The position numbers and the translations under genes are program-made. From assembly GCF_004354365.1 (NCBI RefSeq), contig NZ_SJCY01000008.1, forward strand, positions 1-64,000: 64,000 nt of DNA. Direction: 5' to 3'. The notes beneath the pieces are model-generated. The model was not told where the DNA came from and made no database searches. It saw only the letters and a program-made list of their open reading frames with translations. Shown here one piece after another: positions 44,683-54,656 of this stretch; the first letter of the stretch is position 1, and each line of letters starts with the position of its first letter. This stretch comes from Pedobacter changchengzhani. GTDB lineage: Bacteria; Bacteroidota; Bacteroidia; Sphingobacteriales; Sphingobacteriaceae.

Positions 44683-45056
44683 ACACCAGCCCCGCTTTCC
44701 CTACAAGCACAATGAAAAATTGTGGCTTTTCGTACAAATCGCCCGCCTGCCTCGAGCTGGGGTTTAAAAACTTAAAAAATGCAAGTATCGAACGTTGAGG
44801 TTATCTTCACACACTTAACGCCTTTCCCGCTTGCCTGTCCGGCAGGCAGGCGTAGGCGGAAATCTTAAAGCAATAAATATGTTTTTCTTCCGCATTAGGA
44901 TTCCCACTTTCGCGGGAATGATGATCGCCCAAACAAATTAACTAAAAATAGCATCTTCAATTATTTGCTGGTTAGAAAATGTTTTCCTGACTTACTGAAC
45001 TGAGGATTTAAAATCCTCTACTCAAAAATCTGGATTTCAAATCCAGACCAACTCAA
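44683..45056. repeat. Long direct repeat, copy B
   Basis: This is a second copy of the 44253-44638 segment, starting 430 bp downstream. It has small indels that reduce the offset to 418 bp at the end. The same palindromes are kept, and the central one is better preserved here (GCCTGTCCGGCAGGC). Confidence 0.85.
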
Positions 45057-45316
45057 AAACCCGCAAATAGTATTTACTGCCCTCGCCACATAAACCCCCG
45101 CCTGAGGAAGGCAGGAAATTGAAGTGGGAAACCCGGAAACCGAGGTACGAGGTTGAGGATTTGAAACGGAAAGTAGGAACAAATTATTTTATTAATTGCT
45201 GCAGTACCTTTTCAAAAATCATAGTGCAATTAAGCCTTTAATGGTTGCTTTTTCTTGTTATCAACCCAAAATAATAAAGAAATTTAATAAAAAAAATGTA
45301 TTAAATTTTACTTGCG

Positions 45317-45349
45317 TTTGGTTTTATCCTTTAATTATAGCTTTATTTG
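45317..45349 (+). promoter_or_regulatory. Probable topA promoter
   Basis: TTTG at 45317-45320 is a -33 element, followed after 21 nt by TTTATTTG (45342-45349), one base from TAnnTTTG. Transcription would begin about 10 nt before the ATG at 45365. Confidence 0.5.
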
Positions 45350-45364
45350 CACAAATACGTATTT

Positions 45365-47926
45365 ATGGCAAAAAATTTACTCATCGTCGAATCACCCGCA
45401 AAAGCCAAAACTATAGAAGGCTATTTAGGAAAAGATTTTCTTGTAAAATCGAGCTATGGCCACATCCGAGATTTGGCAAAGGGCGACATGGCCATAGATA
45501 TTGACAAGGATTTTGCGCAAACGTACGAAGTGCCACCTGAAAAGAAAGCACTGGTTGCCGAATTGAAAAAACTTGCTAAAGATGCCGAAATGGTATGGTT
45601 AGCATCCGATGAAGACCGTGAGGGAGAAGCCATTTCTTGGCATTTATACGAAACTTTAGGGTTAAAGGCTGATAAAACAAAAAGAATTGTTTTCCACGAA
45701 ATTACTAAACCCGCTATTTTAAAAGCAATTGATAGTCCGCGAGATATTAATTACAATTTGGTAAATGCGCAACAAGCGCGACGTGTTTTAGATCGTTTAG
45801 TTGGCTTCGAACTCTCGCCAGTTTTATGGAAGAAAGTTAAACCATCGCTATCTGCAGGTCGCGTACAATCTGTTACCGTACGGTTAATTGTAGATAGAGA
45901 ACGCGAAGTACAAAAATTTAATACAACTGCAGCCTATAAAATTACCGCTCAATTTAATACAGGGAAAGGCAAAGAATTGGTAAAAGCCGAATTGCCACAG
46001 CGTTTTGAAAACCAAGCAGATGCCGAAAAATATTTACAAGATTGTGCGGCGGCTAAATTTAGCGTTACAAGTTTAGAAACAAAGCCTGCAAAAAGAAATC
46101 CTGCAGCGCCTTTTACAACTTCAACATTACAACAAGAAGCATCAAGAAAGTTAGGTTTTTCGGTAGCTAGAACCATGCAGGTTGCACAGAAACTTTACGA
46201 AGCGGGTAAGATTACATACATGAGAACAGATTCTGTTAATTTATCAGACACTGCTTTAAACGCTGCAGCAGCCGAAATTAATTCGGCCTACGGCAATAAA
46301 TACCACCACCAAAGAATTTATAAAACAAAATCGGCAGGTGCTCAAGAAGCGCATGAAGCCATACGTCCAACTTATTTTGACAAACACAGTGTTGATGGAG
46401 ATATTTCTGAAAAACGTTTGTATGATTTGATTTGGAAACGTGCAATTGCATCACAAATGAGTGAAGCGTTGTTCGAAAAAACAACTGCTCAAATTACAGC
46501 TTCGACCAGAAAAGAGCATTTAGTTGCCGAAGGTGAGGTTTTAAAATTTGATGGCTTTTTGAAGGTTTACTTAGAATCTACCGATGATGAGGAAGGCGAA
46601 GAAAAAGAAGGTGGTTATATTTTACCTCCTTTGGAAAAAGGGCAAGATTTAAATTTAAAAGAAATGCAGGCAACGGAACGTTATTCTCGTCCGCCGGCAA
46701 GATATACTGAAGCCAGTTTGGTTAAAAAGTTAGAGGAATTAGGCATTGGCCGACCTTCTACTTATGCACCAACAATTTCTACGGTACAAAATCGCGGTTA
46801 CGTGGTTAAAGAAGATAGAGATGGAAAACAGCGCCAATTTACGGCTTTTGTTTTGGCTGATGGCATCGTGAAAAAAGAGGCAAAATCGGAGATCACAGGT
46901 GCTGAAAAATCGAAGCTCTTTCCTACTGATATTGGCGAAGTGGTAAACGATTTCTTGGTAGAACATTTTAAAGGAATTGTTGATTTTAACTTCACGGCAA
47001 AAGTTGAAAAAGAGTTTGATGAGATTGCGCAAGGTTTGCAAGAGTGGACAAAAATGTTGCACTCTTTCTACAAGCCTTTCCACGCCGAAGTAGAAACGAC
47101 TTTAGAAAATGCAGAGCGTGCCACAGGCGAACGTTTATTGGGTTTAGACCCTGCAACAGGCAAAAACGTATATACTAAGGTTGGTAAGTTTGGGCCGTTG
47201 GTTCAAATTGGTGAGCTTGATGAGGAAGAAAAACCGCGCTATGCGAGTTTAATGCGCACACAATCAGTTGCTACAATCGCTTTAGAAGATGCTTTAGAGC
47301 TTTTTAAATTACCTTTCTCGTTGCCTGATTTTGACGGCAAGGAAGTTTTAATTGGCGTTGGTAGGTTTGGGCCTTATGTTAAATGGGGCGAAGCGTTTAT
47401 CTCTTTACCAAAAAGCGAAGAACCACTTTCGGTTACTTACGATAGAGCAGTTGAAATTATTAAAGAAAAAATGGAAGCTGATGCGCCAATTGCCCATTAC
47501 GAAGGTTTAGGCGTTACAAAAGGCAAAGGAAGGTTTGGACCGTTTATAAAATGGAATGATCTTTTTATCAATATTCCGGCAAAGGGGTACGATTTCGATA
47601 ATTTATCGCAAGAAGATATTGACACTTTAATTGGCAAAAAAGTTGAGAAAGAGGCCAATAGATTCATCAAAACTTGGGATGAGGAAAAAATCTCAATCGA
47701 AAATGGTCGTTGGGGACCGTTTATCCGTTTTGGTAAATTAATGCTTAAACTTAGATACAACGAAGTAACCAAACAAAAATATACACCAGAAGAATTGGTG
47801 GATGTAGATTTGGAACTGATTAAAAAGATGATTGTAGAACAAGTGCCAAAAGCCTTTGAAACGAAGAAAAAAGCCCCAGCAAAGAAAAAGGCAGTAGCGA
47901 AGAAAGCCGTAGCGAAAAAGAAATAA
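45365..47926 (+). CDS. topA: DNA topoisomerase I
   Basis: This 853-residue type IA topoisomerase relaxes negative supercoils. The Toprim domain (LLIVESPAKAKTIEGYLG, DEDREGEAI) is followed by the catalytic core with YMRTDSVNLS (active Tyr at about residue 284) and RPSTYAPTISTVQNRGYV. The C terminus has no cysteine zinc fingers. Instead it has repeated modules (KVGKFGPLVQIG, GVGRFGPYVKWG, GKGRFGPFIKWN, ENGRWGPFIRFG), ending in a lysine/alanine-rich tail (AKKKAVAKKAVAKKK). The ATG at 45365 gives the usual MAKNLLIVESPAK start; a non-ATG start at 45347 is unlikely. Confidence 0.97.
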   Translation: MAKNLLIVESPAKAKTIEGYLGKDFLVKSSYGHIRDLAKGDMAIDIDKDFAQTYEVPPEKKALVAELKKLAKDAEMVWLASDEDREGEAISWHLYETLGLKADKTKRIVFHEITKPAILKAIDSPRDINYNLVNAQQARRVLDRLVGFELSPVLWKKVKPSLSAGRVQSVTVRLIVDREREVQKFNTTAAYKITAQFNTGKGKELVKAELPQRFENQADAEKYLQDCAAAKFSVTSLETKPAKRNPAAPFTTSTLQQEASRKLGFSVARTMQVAQKLYEAGKITYMRTDSVNLSDTALNAAAAEINSAYGNKYHHQRIYKTKSAGAQEAHEAIRPTYFDKHSVDGDISEKRLYDLIWKRAIASQMSEALFEKTTAQITASTRKEHLVAEGEVLKFDGFLKVYLESTDDEEGEEKEGGYILPPLEKGQDLNLKEMQATERYSRPPARYTEASLVKKLEELGIGRPSTYAPTISTVQNRGYVVKEDRDGKQRQFTAFVLADGIVKKEAKSEITGAEKSKLFPTDIGEVVNDFLVEHFKGIVDFNFTAKVEKEFDEIAQGLQEWTKMLHSFYKPFHAEVETTLENAERATGERLLGLDPATGKNVYTKVGKFGPLVQIGELDEEEKPRYASLMRTQSVATIALEDALELFKLPFSLPDFDGKEVLIGVGRFGPYVKWGEAFISLPKSEEPLSVTYDRAVEIIKEKMEADAPIAHYEGLGVTKGKGRFGPFIKWNDLFINIPAKGYDFDNLSQEDIDTLIGKKVEKEANRFIKTWDEEKISIENGRWGPFIRFGKLMLKLRYNEVTKQKYTPEELVDVDLELIKKMIVEQVPKAFETKKKAPAKKKAVAKKAVAKKK

Positions 47927-48120
47927 AATAAGAGCAAAGAACAAGGAACAAAGATTAAAGACAAAATCTTAAATAAATAAGGTTTTTATTCTTTGTTCAT
48001 TGATCTTTATTCAACCTGGGAAATAAAATAAGAGCAACGAACAGGTATCAAAGATTAAAGACAAAATCTTTAATAACTGACATCTTTATTCTTTGTTCCT
48101 TGATCCTTAATTCAACATGA
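47921..48120. repeat. 100-bp tandem duplication between topA and the next gene
   Basis: 47921-48020 and 48021-48120 are tandem copies at an exact 100-nt offset over most of their length (AAATAAAATAAGAGCAA, ACAAAATCTT, TTATTCTTTGTTC). Copy 1 includes the topA stop codon, and copy 2 runs into the next ATG. Confidence 0.85.
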
Positions 48121-48521
48121 AAGCAGATTTACCAGAAAACACAGTTGAAGATATTGCAATGGCTGTTGTGCTGATTGGCGAAACGCCAGAGGTAACAAGC
48201 TGGACGGTTTACATCGTTAATTTGAAAGACGAACCGATTACAAACGTTTTAATTAGCTCTAAAGGTTACGGTGAAAAAGATGGCAAACAGGTTAAAACTT
48301 CAGTGTTAAGACATTCAATTGGTGATATGGAAGCTAATAGTTTTAAAGGTGTAGAAGCAATAGATCCCGAAGTTTTCGGGCTAACAAACGAGTATTGGTT
48401 AAGTTATTATGTTGGCTCAACTATCTACGATAAAAAATTCATCTTCCTCCCAGAAAGTATAATCGATTCCAATTTTATAAAAATTCCGCTGGTAAATAAG
48501 CCGGGTGTGATGATTAAGTAA
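48117..48521 (+). CDS. Conserved hypothetical protein
   Basis: This 134-residue soluble protein begins MKADLPENTVEDIAMAVVLI and contains TSWTVYIVNLKDEPITNVLI and NEYWLSYYVGSTIYDKKFIF. It looks all-beta and I do not recognise a defined family. It follows topA on the same strand after 190 bp, most of which is the 100-bp duplication, so co-transcription is uncertain. There is no signal peptide. Confidence 0.75.
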   Translation: MKADLPENTVEDIAMAVVLIGETPEVTSWTVYIVNLKDEPITNVLISSKGYGEKDGKQVKTSVLRHSIGDMEANSFKGVEAIDPEVFGLTNEYWLSYYVGSTIYDKKFIFLPESIIDSNFIKIPLVNKPGVMIK

Positions 48522-48811
48522 GGTTTTAATTTAAAAAGAATACGAGGCAGTCGTAATTCCTGCTAACAAACAATCCTTCTCTCCACACCATCTCCGAATA
48601 TAATTCTATCGGCGTATTAATCTACCAGTGTCATCTCCCGTAATTTACTTCTGAGGTAGAGTTGATGTTTACCAATCGAAAAGAAGCCATTTGCTGACGA
48701 AAAACAGCGTTTGTGGCACGAATAATAAAATGCGATGAAACTAAACTAAGTTTATTTCGCTAACAGTATTTTTTTACCTAATTTTCCTAAAGTTTTATTA
48801 AAACCAAATCT
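48522..48811. other. Intergenic region before the alpha-2-macroglobulin gene
   Basis: This 290-bp region has no gene, no clear hairpin and no consensus promoter match that I can support. Confidence 0.5.
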
Positions 48812-51800
48812 ATGAATACCCCCTCAAAATATTCATCATCGTGGAAAAAGAAAGCAATCTTTATTGGTGTGTTATTAATTTCTATAGCTGCGTTTGCAAT
48901 TATCTACATCAAAAAACACAATGGTAAAACACTTGAACAGAATCAAGCTTATGCAAAGTATATAGAAGCTTACACTTCGGGTACTATATCCAAAAAGAGT
49001 TTTATTCGGGTGCATTTGGCCAACGCTGCTGAGGGCATGCAAGATTTAGGTAAACCTGATACTAGAGATTTATTTGATTTTTCGCCATCTATTAAAGGTA
49101 AAACTTTTTGGATCGACCCTCAAACGATAGAATTTAGACCCGATAAACCACTAAAACCGGGAAAAACTTACGATGCGACTTTTAAATTGTCAAAAGTTTC
49201 TTCAACAGAAAAAGGATTAGAAGATTTTGACTTCGAGTTTAAAGTGATTAAACCTGGTTTAATGCTTAAGCAAAACGGATTGGTATCTCAAAACAATACT
49301 TCGTTAGATTATATGAAGTTAACTGGAGAAGTTGCCACAGCTGATACTGAAGAACCGCAAGCGATAGAAAAAAGCATTGAATTAGATTTCGACCAAAAAT
49401 TACGTGTCAAGTGGCAACATAATCCTGCCAAAAACACTTCTAAATTTACCATAGATAGTATAAAGAAGACAAATGCAGATCAAACTTTAAAAATTGATTG
49501 GGATGGAGACGCCATTGATGCCGACCAAAAAGGAACTGAAGAAATACGCGTACCTGCTTTAAATAAATTTGAAATTTTAGACATGAAGCCTATTCAAGGC
49601 GAAGAAGATTATGCCTTGGTACAGTTTTCGGAACCTATTGGAGTGGGGCAGGATTTAACAGGTTTAATTAGTTTAGGTGGCCTTAGCGATTTACGATACA
49701 CCATAGATGCAAGTCAGGTTAAAGTTTATGCGCCAGAAGAATTGAAGGGAGATTACACGATAACCGTAAATTCTGGTGTTGAAAATATCAATCAAAAGGC
49801 TTTAAAAGATGGGAAAACGGCTAATCTGCATTTCGAAGATAAAATGCCATCGGTAACAATTGCAGGTAACGGCACAATTTTACCAAATACGGGCAAACTT
49901 GTTTTGCCTTTCGAGGCCATTAATTTAAAGGCTGTTGATATTACTGTGATTAAAATTTATGAAAATAATATTCCACAATTTTTTCAGACCAACAGTTATA
50001 AAGATGGTAATGAACTGCGTCGTGTTGCAAAGCCAATTTTACAAAAAACCATCCGTTTAGATGAAGATAAAGCATTAAACTTGCATAAAAAGAATCGTTT
50101 TACGCTCGATTTAGATAAAATGATACGCACAGAACCTGGCGCGATGTATAGAATTACCATCGCTTTTAGGCAAGAATATAACGTGTTCGATTGTAAGGCA
50201 AATGCAGAAACTGCAAGTGATAAAAGCAACTATAGCGATGATGAAGATGGGTATGGCGAAAAAATTGACGAAGATGATGAATTTTGGCAGCGATACAATA
50301 ATTACTATCCACAAAATTACCGTTGGGATGATAAAGACAATCCATGTACGCCTTCTTTTTACACGAATGAGCGTTTTGTAAGTAGAAACTTAATTGCATC
50401 GAATATTGGTTTAGTTGCCAAACGAGGTAACGATAACAGCATGCTTGTTGTTGCAACCGATTTATTGACCGCAAAACCTTTAAGTGGCGTTAATTTAGAG
50501 TTGATGGATTATCAAAAACAAATCATCTATTCAGGTAAAACTGATGGTGATGGTTTAGCATCTTTTGATTTAAAAAGACAACCCTTTTTATTAATTGCGA
50601 AAAATGGATCGGAAAGAGGTTATTTGAAATTAGATGATGGCAGTTCGTTGCCGTTAAGTCGTTTTGATGTGGGCGGAGATGTTGTTCAGCACGGTGTTAA
50701 AGGTTTTATTTATGGCGAACGTGGCGTTTGGAGACCGGGAGATAGCTTATTTGTTTCGTTTATTTTGGAAGACAAATTGAAGAAACTGCCAGCAAATTAT
50801 CCGGTTACGATGGAGTTTTACAATCCAAAAGGCCAACTTTACAAACGTTTGATTAATGCAAAACCTTTAAATAATTTTTACACCTTTAAAACAGCTACAG
50901 AAAATACCGCGCCAACGGGTAATTGGCTAGCAAAAGTTAAGGCTGGTGGCGCAACATTTACCAAAACTTTTAAGGTAGAAACCATTATGCCAAATCGTTT
51001 AAAAATCGATTTTAATATTGGCAATAAAACGTATTTAACATCAGGAACATCGGCCTCTACCCTATCGGCTAAATGGCTTTTTGGTGCGGTAGCGCAGAAT
51101 TTAAAAGCAAAAGTAGATGTAAATTTAAACACCACCGAAACTAAATTTAAAGGTTTCGAAGGTTTCAGTTTTGATAATCCGACGGTTACTTTTCAATCTC
51201 AAATTAAAACGATTTTCGAAGGAAATTTGAATCAAAATGGTACGGCTCAAATCAATACCAATTTAAACGAAAGCAATACTGCCCCAGGCGTACTTAGAGC
51301 GAATTTCACAACAAAAGTTTTCGAACCAGGCGGTAATTTCAGTATTGATAATTTTAGTATTCCTTACCATGTTTACAAAAGTTATTTAGGCGTTCGGCCA
51401 GATAAGGGAGACAAAATGAGTGGCATGTTGGTTACCGGTAAAGACCACAAAGTGGAAATTGTTGACGTAAATACCGATGGAAAATTGTTGAGCGGAAGTA
51501 AAACGGTACAAGTAGAACTTTATAAAACGCAATGGAGATGGTGGTGGGAACAAGACAATCAGGATACTTACGCAAATTTCACGCAAAATAAATACAATAA
51601 GCTCGTTCAAACTGCACAGGTTAACCTTAACAATGGCAAAGGAAGTTGGAATTTAAGAGTTGAAGAACCAGAATGGGGACGTTATTTAATTTTAGTTAGA
51701 GATTTAAATGGCGGTCACGTAACCGGAAAATCCGTTTATGTAGATTGGCCAGGTTGGGCACAGCGCGAACAAGGCAGTAACCCAACAGAGGCTTCAATGC

Positions 51801-54400
51801 TTTCATTTACAGCCAATAAAGAGAAATATAATGTTGGTGATGATATTACCTTAACCATCCCTACGGGAAAAGATGGAAGAGCCTTAATTTCAATCGAAAA
51901 TGGAAGCAGAGTTTTAAAAACTTTTTGGATAGATACTAAATCGGGCCAAACGCAATTTACGTTTAAAGCCGAAAAGAATATGACGCCGAATGTTTTTGCA
52001 AACATTACCTTATTGCAACCGCATGCGCAAACTGTTAACGATTTGCCAATTAGAATGTATGGGGCAGTACCAATTTCTATTGAAGACCCAGAAACCATTT
52101 TAAAACCTATTATTAAAATGGCGAGTAAAATTAAACCCGAAACTGAAAATACCATTACCGTAAGCGAACAAAACGGTAAAGCCATGACTTATACCATCGC
52201 TTTAGTGGATGAAGGTTTACTGGATTTAACACGTTTTAAAACGCCAAATCCGCATGCAGCATTTTATGCTAGAGAAGGTTTGGGTGTTAAAACTTGGGAT
52301 TTATACGATTATGTTTTAGGCGCTTGGGGCGGAAATTTAGACCGAATTTTAAGTATTGGTGGAGATGGAAGCGTTAATAAGAACCTAAACCCCGCAAAGG
52401 CAAACCGTTTTAAAGCGGTGGTGCAATATATGGGTCCATTTTCTATAGGCAAAGGCGAAAGTAAAACGCATAAGTTTAAATTGCCACAATATATTGGCGC
52501 CGTGCGGGCGATGGTTATTGCCGGACAGGATGGTGCTTACGGAATGGCTGAGAAATCGGTGGAGGTTAAAAAACCTTTAATGGTTTTGGCAACTTTACCA
52601 AGAGTTATTGGTCCAGGCGAAACTTTTACCCTACCGGTTACGGTTTTCGCGACAGAAAGCAACTTGAAAAATGTTTCTGTGCAGGTAAATGCAACAAACT
52701 TAATTGTTTTAAATAGTAATAAGCAACAGCTTTACTATAAACAAACTGGCGAACAAATGGCTTATTTTGAAGTTAAAGCGCCTAACAATGTAGGCATTGC
52801 AAAAGTTAAAGTAATTGCCCAGAGTGGTGGCGAAAAAACCGAATACGATGTAGAAATGGACATTAGAAATCCAAATCCTTACATTACCAACGTAATTTCG
52901 ACTACGATAGAACCTCAACAAAAATGGAGTATGAATTATCAGCCCATTGGTATGAGTGGCACAAATTCGGGCGTGTTGGAAATTTCATCTATTCCTGCAA
53001 TTAATTTGTCCAAAAGATTAAATTATTTAATCCAATATCCTCACGGATGTGTGGAACAGATTACTTCTGGTGTTTTCCCTCAATTGTTTTTAGATCGATT
53101 AACACCATTAAATGATCAGCAAAAAGCATCGACAGAAAGAAATATTAAAGCCGGCATTACCCGTTTAAAAGGTTTCCAAACTACCGATGGTGGCTTATCT
53201 TATTGGCCCGGAGAAGGAAGTTCTGATGAGTGGGGAAGTAATTATGGTGGCCACTTTTTAGTGGAAGCACAAAATGCTGGCTATACTTTACCAGTTGGTT
53301 TGATGGACGAATTGTTGCGTTTTGAGAAAGTAAAAGCTACAAATTGGGCACCAAATAGCAATAATTTTTACGGTGGAGATTTAAGTCAGGCGTATAGGTT
53401 ATATGTTTTAGCCTTAGCTAAGAAACCAGAAATGGCTGCTATGAACAGGTTAAAAGCTTTTGAATATTTATCTGTTGCTGCCAAATGGCGATTAGCTGCT
53501 GCTTATAAATTAGCGGGTCAAAATTCTATTGCGCAAAATATGATTGCTAATTTAGAGTTGAGTGTCAAACCCTATAACCAACTTGGTGGCACTTACGGTT
53601 CGGATATTAGAGATGAAGCCATGATTTTGGAAACCCTAACATTACTAGGACAAAAAGCTAAAGCAGCAAGTTTATTGCAACCTTTAGCAAGTAAATTAGG
53701 TGAAGATACTTGGTACAGCACGCAAACTACTGCCTACAGTTTATTGGCTGTTGCGAAATTTTGTGGCACCAACCAGTCTGCTAATAAATTGCAGTTTCAG
53801 TATAGTTTAGATGGCAAATCGAGCACTATAAATTCTAGCCAATACATTAACAGTTTAACTACTAATTTTAAAGGAAATGTGGCTACCGTAATAAATAATG
53901 GCAATAATGTATTATTTGCACGCTTGGTTTTGCAAGGTCAGCCTTTGGCGGGGCAAAATAATTTCTTACCAAACAAGCCCGATGTTTTAGGAATGAGTGT
54001 TATTTACAAACGTTTAAATGGTACCACAATTGATCCTACAACGTTAAAGCAAGGCACTGATTTTTATGCAGAAGTGACAATTAACAATCCGGGCAGAATG
54101 GGATATTATGAACAAATGGCCTTAACACAGATTTTCCCTTCGGGTTGGGAAATTATAAACACGCGCTTAAATGATAACCAAAGTATTTTGGCATCCTCCC
54201 CTTTTACTTATCAGGATATTAGAGATGATCGTGTATTTACGTATTTTAATTTGCGCGAAAATGAACGCGTAGTTTATAAAGTATTATTAAATGCATCTTA
54301 CATCGGTAGGTATTATTTGTCTGCTGTGCAGTGCGAAGCGATGTACAACAATAATATTTCTGCAACCGAAGGCGGAAAATGGGTACAGGTTGTCAAATAA
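48812..54400 (+). CDS. Bacterial alpha-2-macroglobulin family protein
   Basis: This is a giant 1862-residue envelope protein related to YfhM/alpha-2-macroglobulin, which traps attacking proteases. It has an N-terminal membrane anchor (KKAIFIGVLLISIAAFAIIYI-type helix, residues about 14-34) instead of a lipobox. A string of macroglobulin beta-domains follows, including a bait-region part (GVKGFIYGERGVWRPGDSLF, about 633) and a helical thioester domain. The thioester motif is CVEQ with C1413 (YPHGCVEQITSG), so covalent trapping should be possible. A glycosyltransferase-type penicillin-binding protein 1C partner is not adjacent. It probably sits in the periplasm, tethered to the inner membrane. 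Confidence 0.93.
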   Translation: MNTPSKYSSSWKKKAIFIGVLLISIAAFAIIYIKKHNGKTLEQNQAYAKYIEAYTSGTISKKSFIRVHLANAAEGMQDLGKPDTRDLFDFSPSIKGKTFWIDPQTIEFRPDKPLKPGKTYDATFKLSKVSSTEKGLEDFDFEFKVIKPGLMLKQNGLVSQNNTSLDYMKLTGEVATADTEEPQAIEKSIELDFDQKLRVKWQHNPAKNTSKFTIDSIKKTNADQTLKIDWDGDAIDADQKGTEEIRVPALNKFEILDMKPIQGEEDYALVQFSEPIGVGQDLTGLISLGGLSDLRYTIDASQVKVYAPEELKGDYTITVNSGVENINQKALKDGKTANLHFEDKMPSVTIAGNGTILPNTGKLVLPFEAINLKAVDITVIKIYENNIPQFFQTNSYKDGNELRRVAKPILQKTIRLDEDKALNLHKKNRFTLDLDKMIRTEPGAMYRITIAFRQEYNVFDCKANAETASDKSNYSDDEDGYGEKIDEDDEFWQRYNNYYPQNYRWDDKDNPCTPSFYTNERFVSRNLIASNIGLVAKRGNDNSMLVVATDLLTAKPLSGVNLELMDYQKQIIYSGKTDGDGLASFDLKRQPFLLIAKNGSERGYLKLDDGSSLPLSRFDVGGDVVQHGVKGFIYGERGVWRPGDSLFVSFILEDKLKKLPANYPVTMEFYNPKGQLYKRLINAKPLNNFYTFKTATENTAPTGNWLAKVKAGGATFTKTFKVETIMPNRLKIDFNIGNKTYLTSGTSASTLSAKWLFGAVAQNLKAKVDVNLNTTETKFKGFEGFSFDNPTVTFQSQIKTIFEGNLNQNGTAQINTNLNESNTAPGVLRANFTTKVFEPGGNFSIDNFSIPYHVYKSYLGVRPDKGDKMSGMLVTGKDHKVEIVDVNTDGKLLSGSKTVQVELYKTQWRWWWEQDNQDTYANFTQNKYNKLVQTAQVNLNNGKGSWNLRVEEPEWGRYLILVRDLNGGHVTGKSVYVDWPGWAQREQGSNPTEASMLSFTANKEKYNVGDDITLTIPTGKDGRALISIENGSRVLKTFWIDTKSGQTQFTFKAEKNMTPNVFANITLLQPHAQTVNDLPIRMYGAVPISIEDPETILKPIIKMASKIKPETENTITVSEQNGKAMTYTIALVDEGLLDLTRFKTPNPHAAFYAREGLGVKTWDLYDYVLGAWGGNLDRILSIGGDGSVNKNLNPAKANRFKAVVQYMGPFSIGKGESKTHKFKLPQYIGAVRAMVIAGQDGAYGMAEKSVEVKKPLMVLATLPRVIGPGETFTLPVTVFATESNLKNVSVQVNATNLIVLNSNKQQLYYKQTGEQMAYFEVKAPNNVGIAKVKVIAQSGGEKTEYDVEMDIRNPNPYITNVISTTIEPQQKWSMNYQPIGMSGTNSGVLEISSIPAINLSKRLNYLIQYPHGCVEQITSGVFPQLFLDRLTPLNDQQKASTERNIKAGITRLKGFQTTDGGLSYWPGEGSSDEWGSNYGGHFLVEAQNAGYTLPVGLMDELLRFEKVKATNWAPNSNNFYGGDLSQAYRLYVLALAKKPEMAAMNRLKAFEYLSVAAKWRLAAAYKLAGQNSIAQNMIANLELSVKPYNQLGGTYGSDIRDEAMILETLTLLGQKAKAASLLQPLASKLGEDTWYSTQTTAYSLLAVAKFCGTNQSANKLQFQYSLDGKSSTINSSQYINSLTTNFKGNVATVINNGNNVLFARLVLQGQPLAGQNNFLPNKPDVLGMSVIYKRLNGTTIDPTTLKQGTDFYAEVTINNPGRMGYYEQMALTQIFPSGWEIINTRLNDNQSILASSPFTYQDIRDDRVFTYFNLRENERVVYKVLLNASYIGRYYLSAVQCEAMYNNNISATEGGKWVQVVK

Positions 54401-54440
54401 AAAATTAAGTAAATTTTTAAAAACTTCTTATCTTTGAACT

Positions 54441-54656
54441 ATGGAAGCGTTTACATTACACACAGAAAATAAAGAGCAAACAGTTGCTCTGAAAGCGTTT
54501 GCAAAGCTTTTTAAACTTCGCATTTCGAAAAAAGAATTGGATGAGACGGATTATTTGAATAGCACGGAAGCTAATAGAAAGGCTCTTGATGACAGTAGCA
54601 AGCAAGCTGAAAATGGGCAGTATAAAAAAATTGATATTGCTGACCTTTGGAAGTAG
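54441..54656 (+). CDS. Antitoxin of a YoeB-type toxin-antitoxin pair
   Basis: This is a 71-residue putative antitoxin. The N-terminal part (about residues 1-40) is helical and DUF2683/RelB-like. The acidic C-terminal part (about 55-71, KQAENGQYKKIDIADLWK) would bind the toxin. Its 3' end overlaps the toxin gene by 10 nt. A TATCTTTG box (54429-54436) ends 4 nt before the ATG, so the transcript could be nearly leaderless. Family assignment rests mostly on the partner gene. Confidence 0.75.
   Translation: MEAFTLHTENKEQTVALKAFAKLFKLRISKKELDETDYLNSTEANRKALDDSSKQAENGQYKKIDIADLWK

Larger units (their letters stand above)
44114..45316. other. 1.2-kb gene-free region rich in repeats
   Basis: No gene is supported between the peroxidase and topA. 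The region holds a long direct duplication (44253-44638 and 44683-45056) and several small palindromes. Open frames at 44292-44585 and 45196-45504 are by-products of the repeats or upstream sequence. Confidence 0.7.

Noticed and set aside
45196-45504. 102-codon ORF overlapping the topA start
   Set aside because: It runs out of frame into topA and covers the topA promoter.
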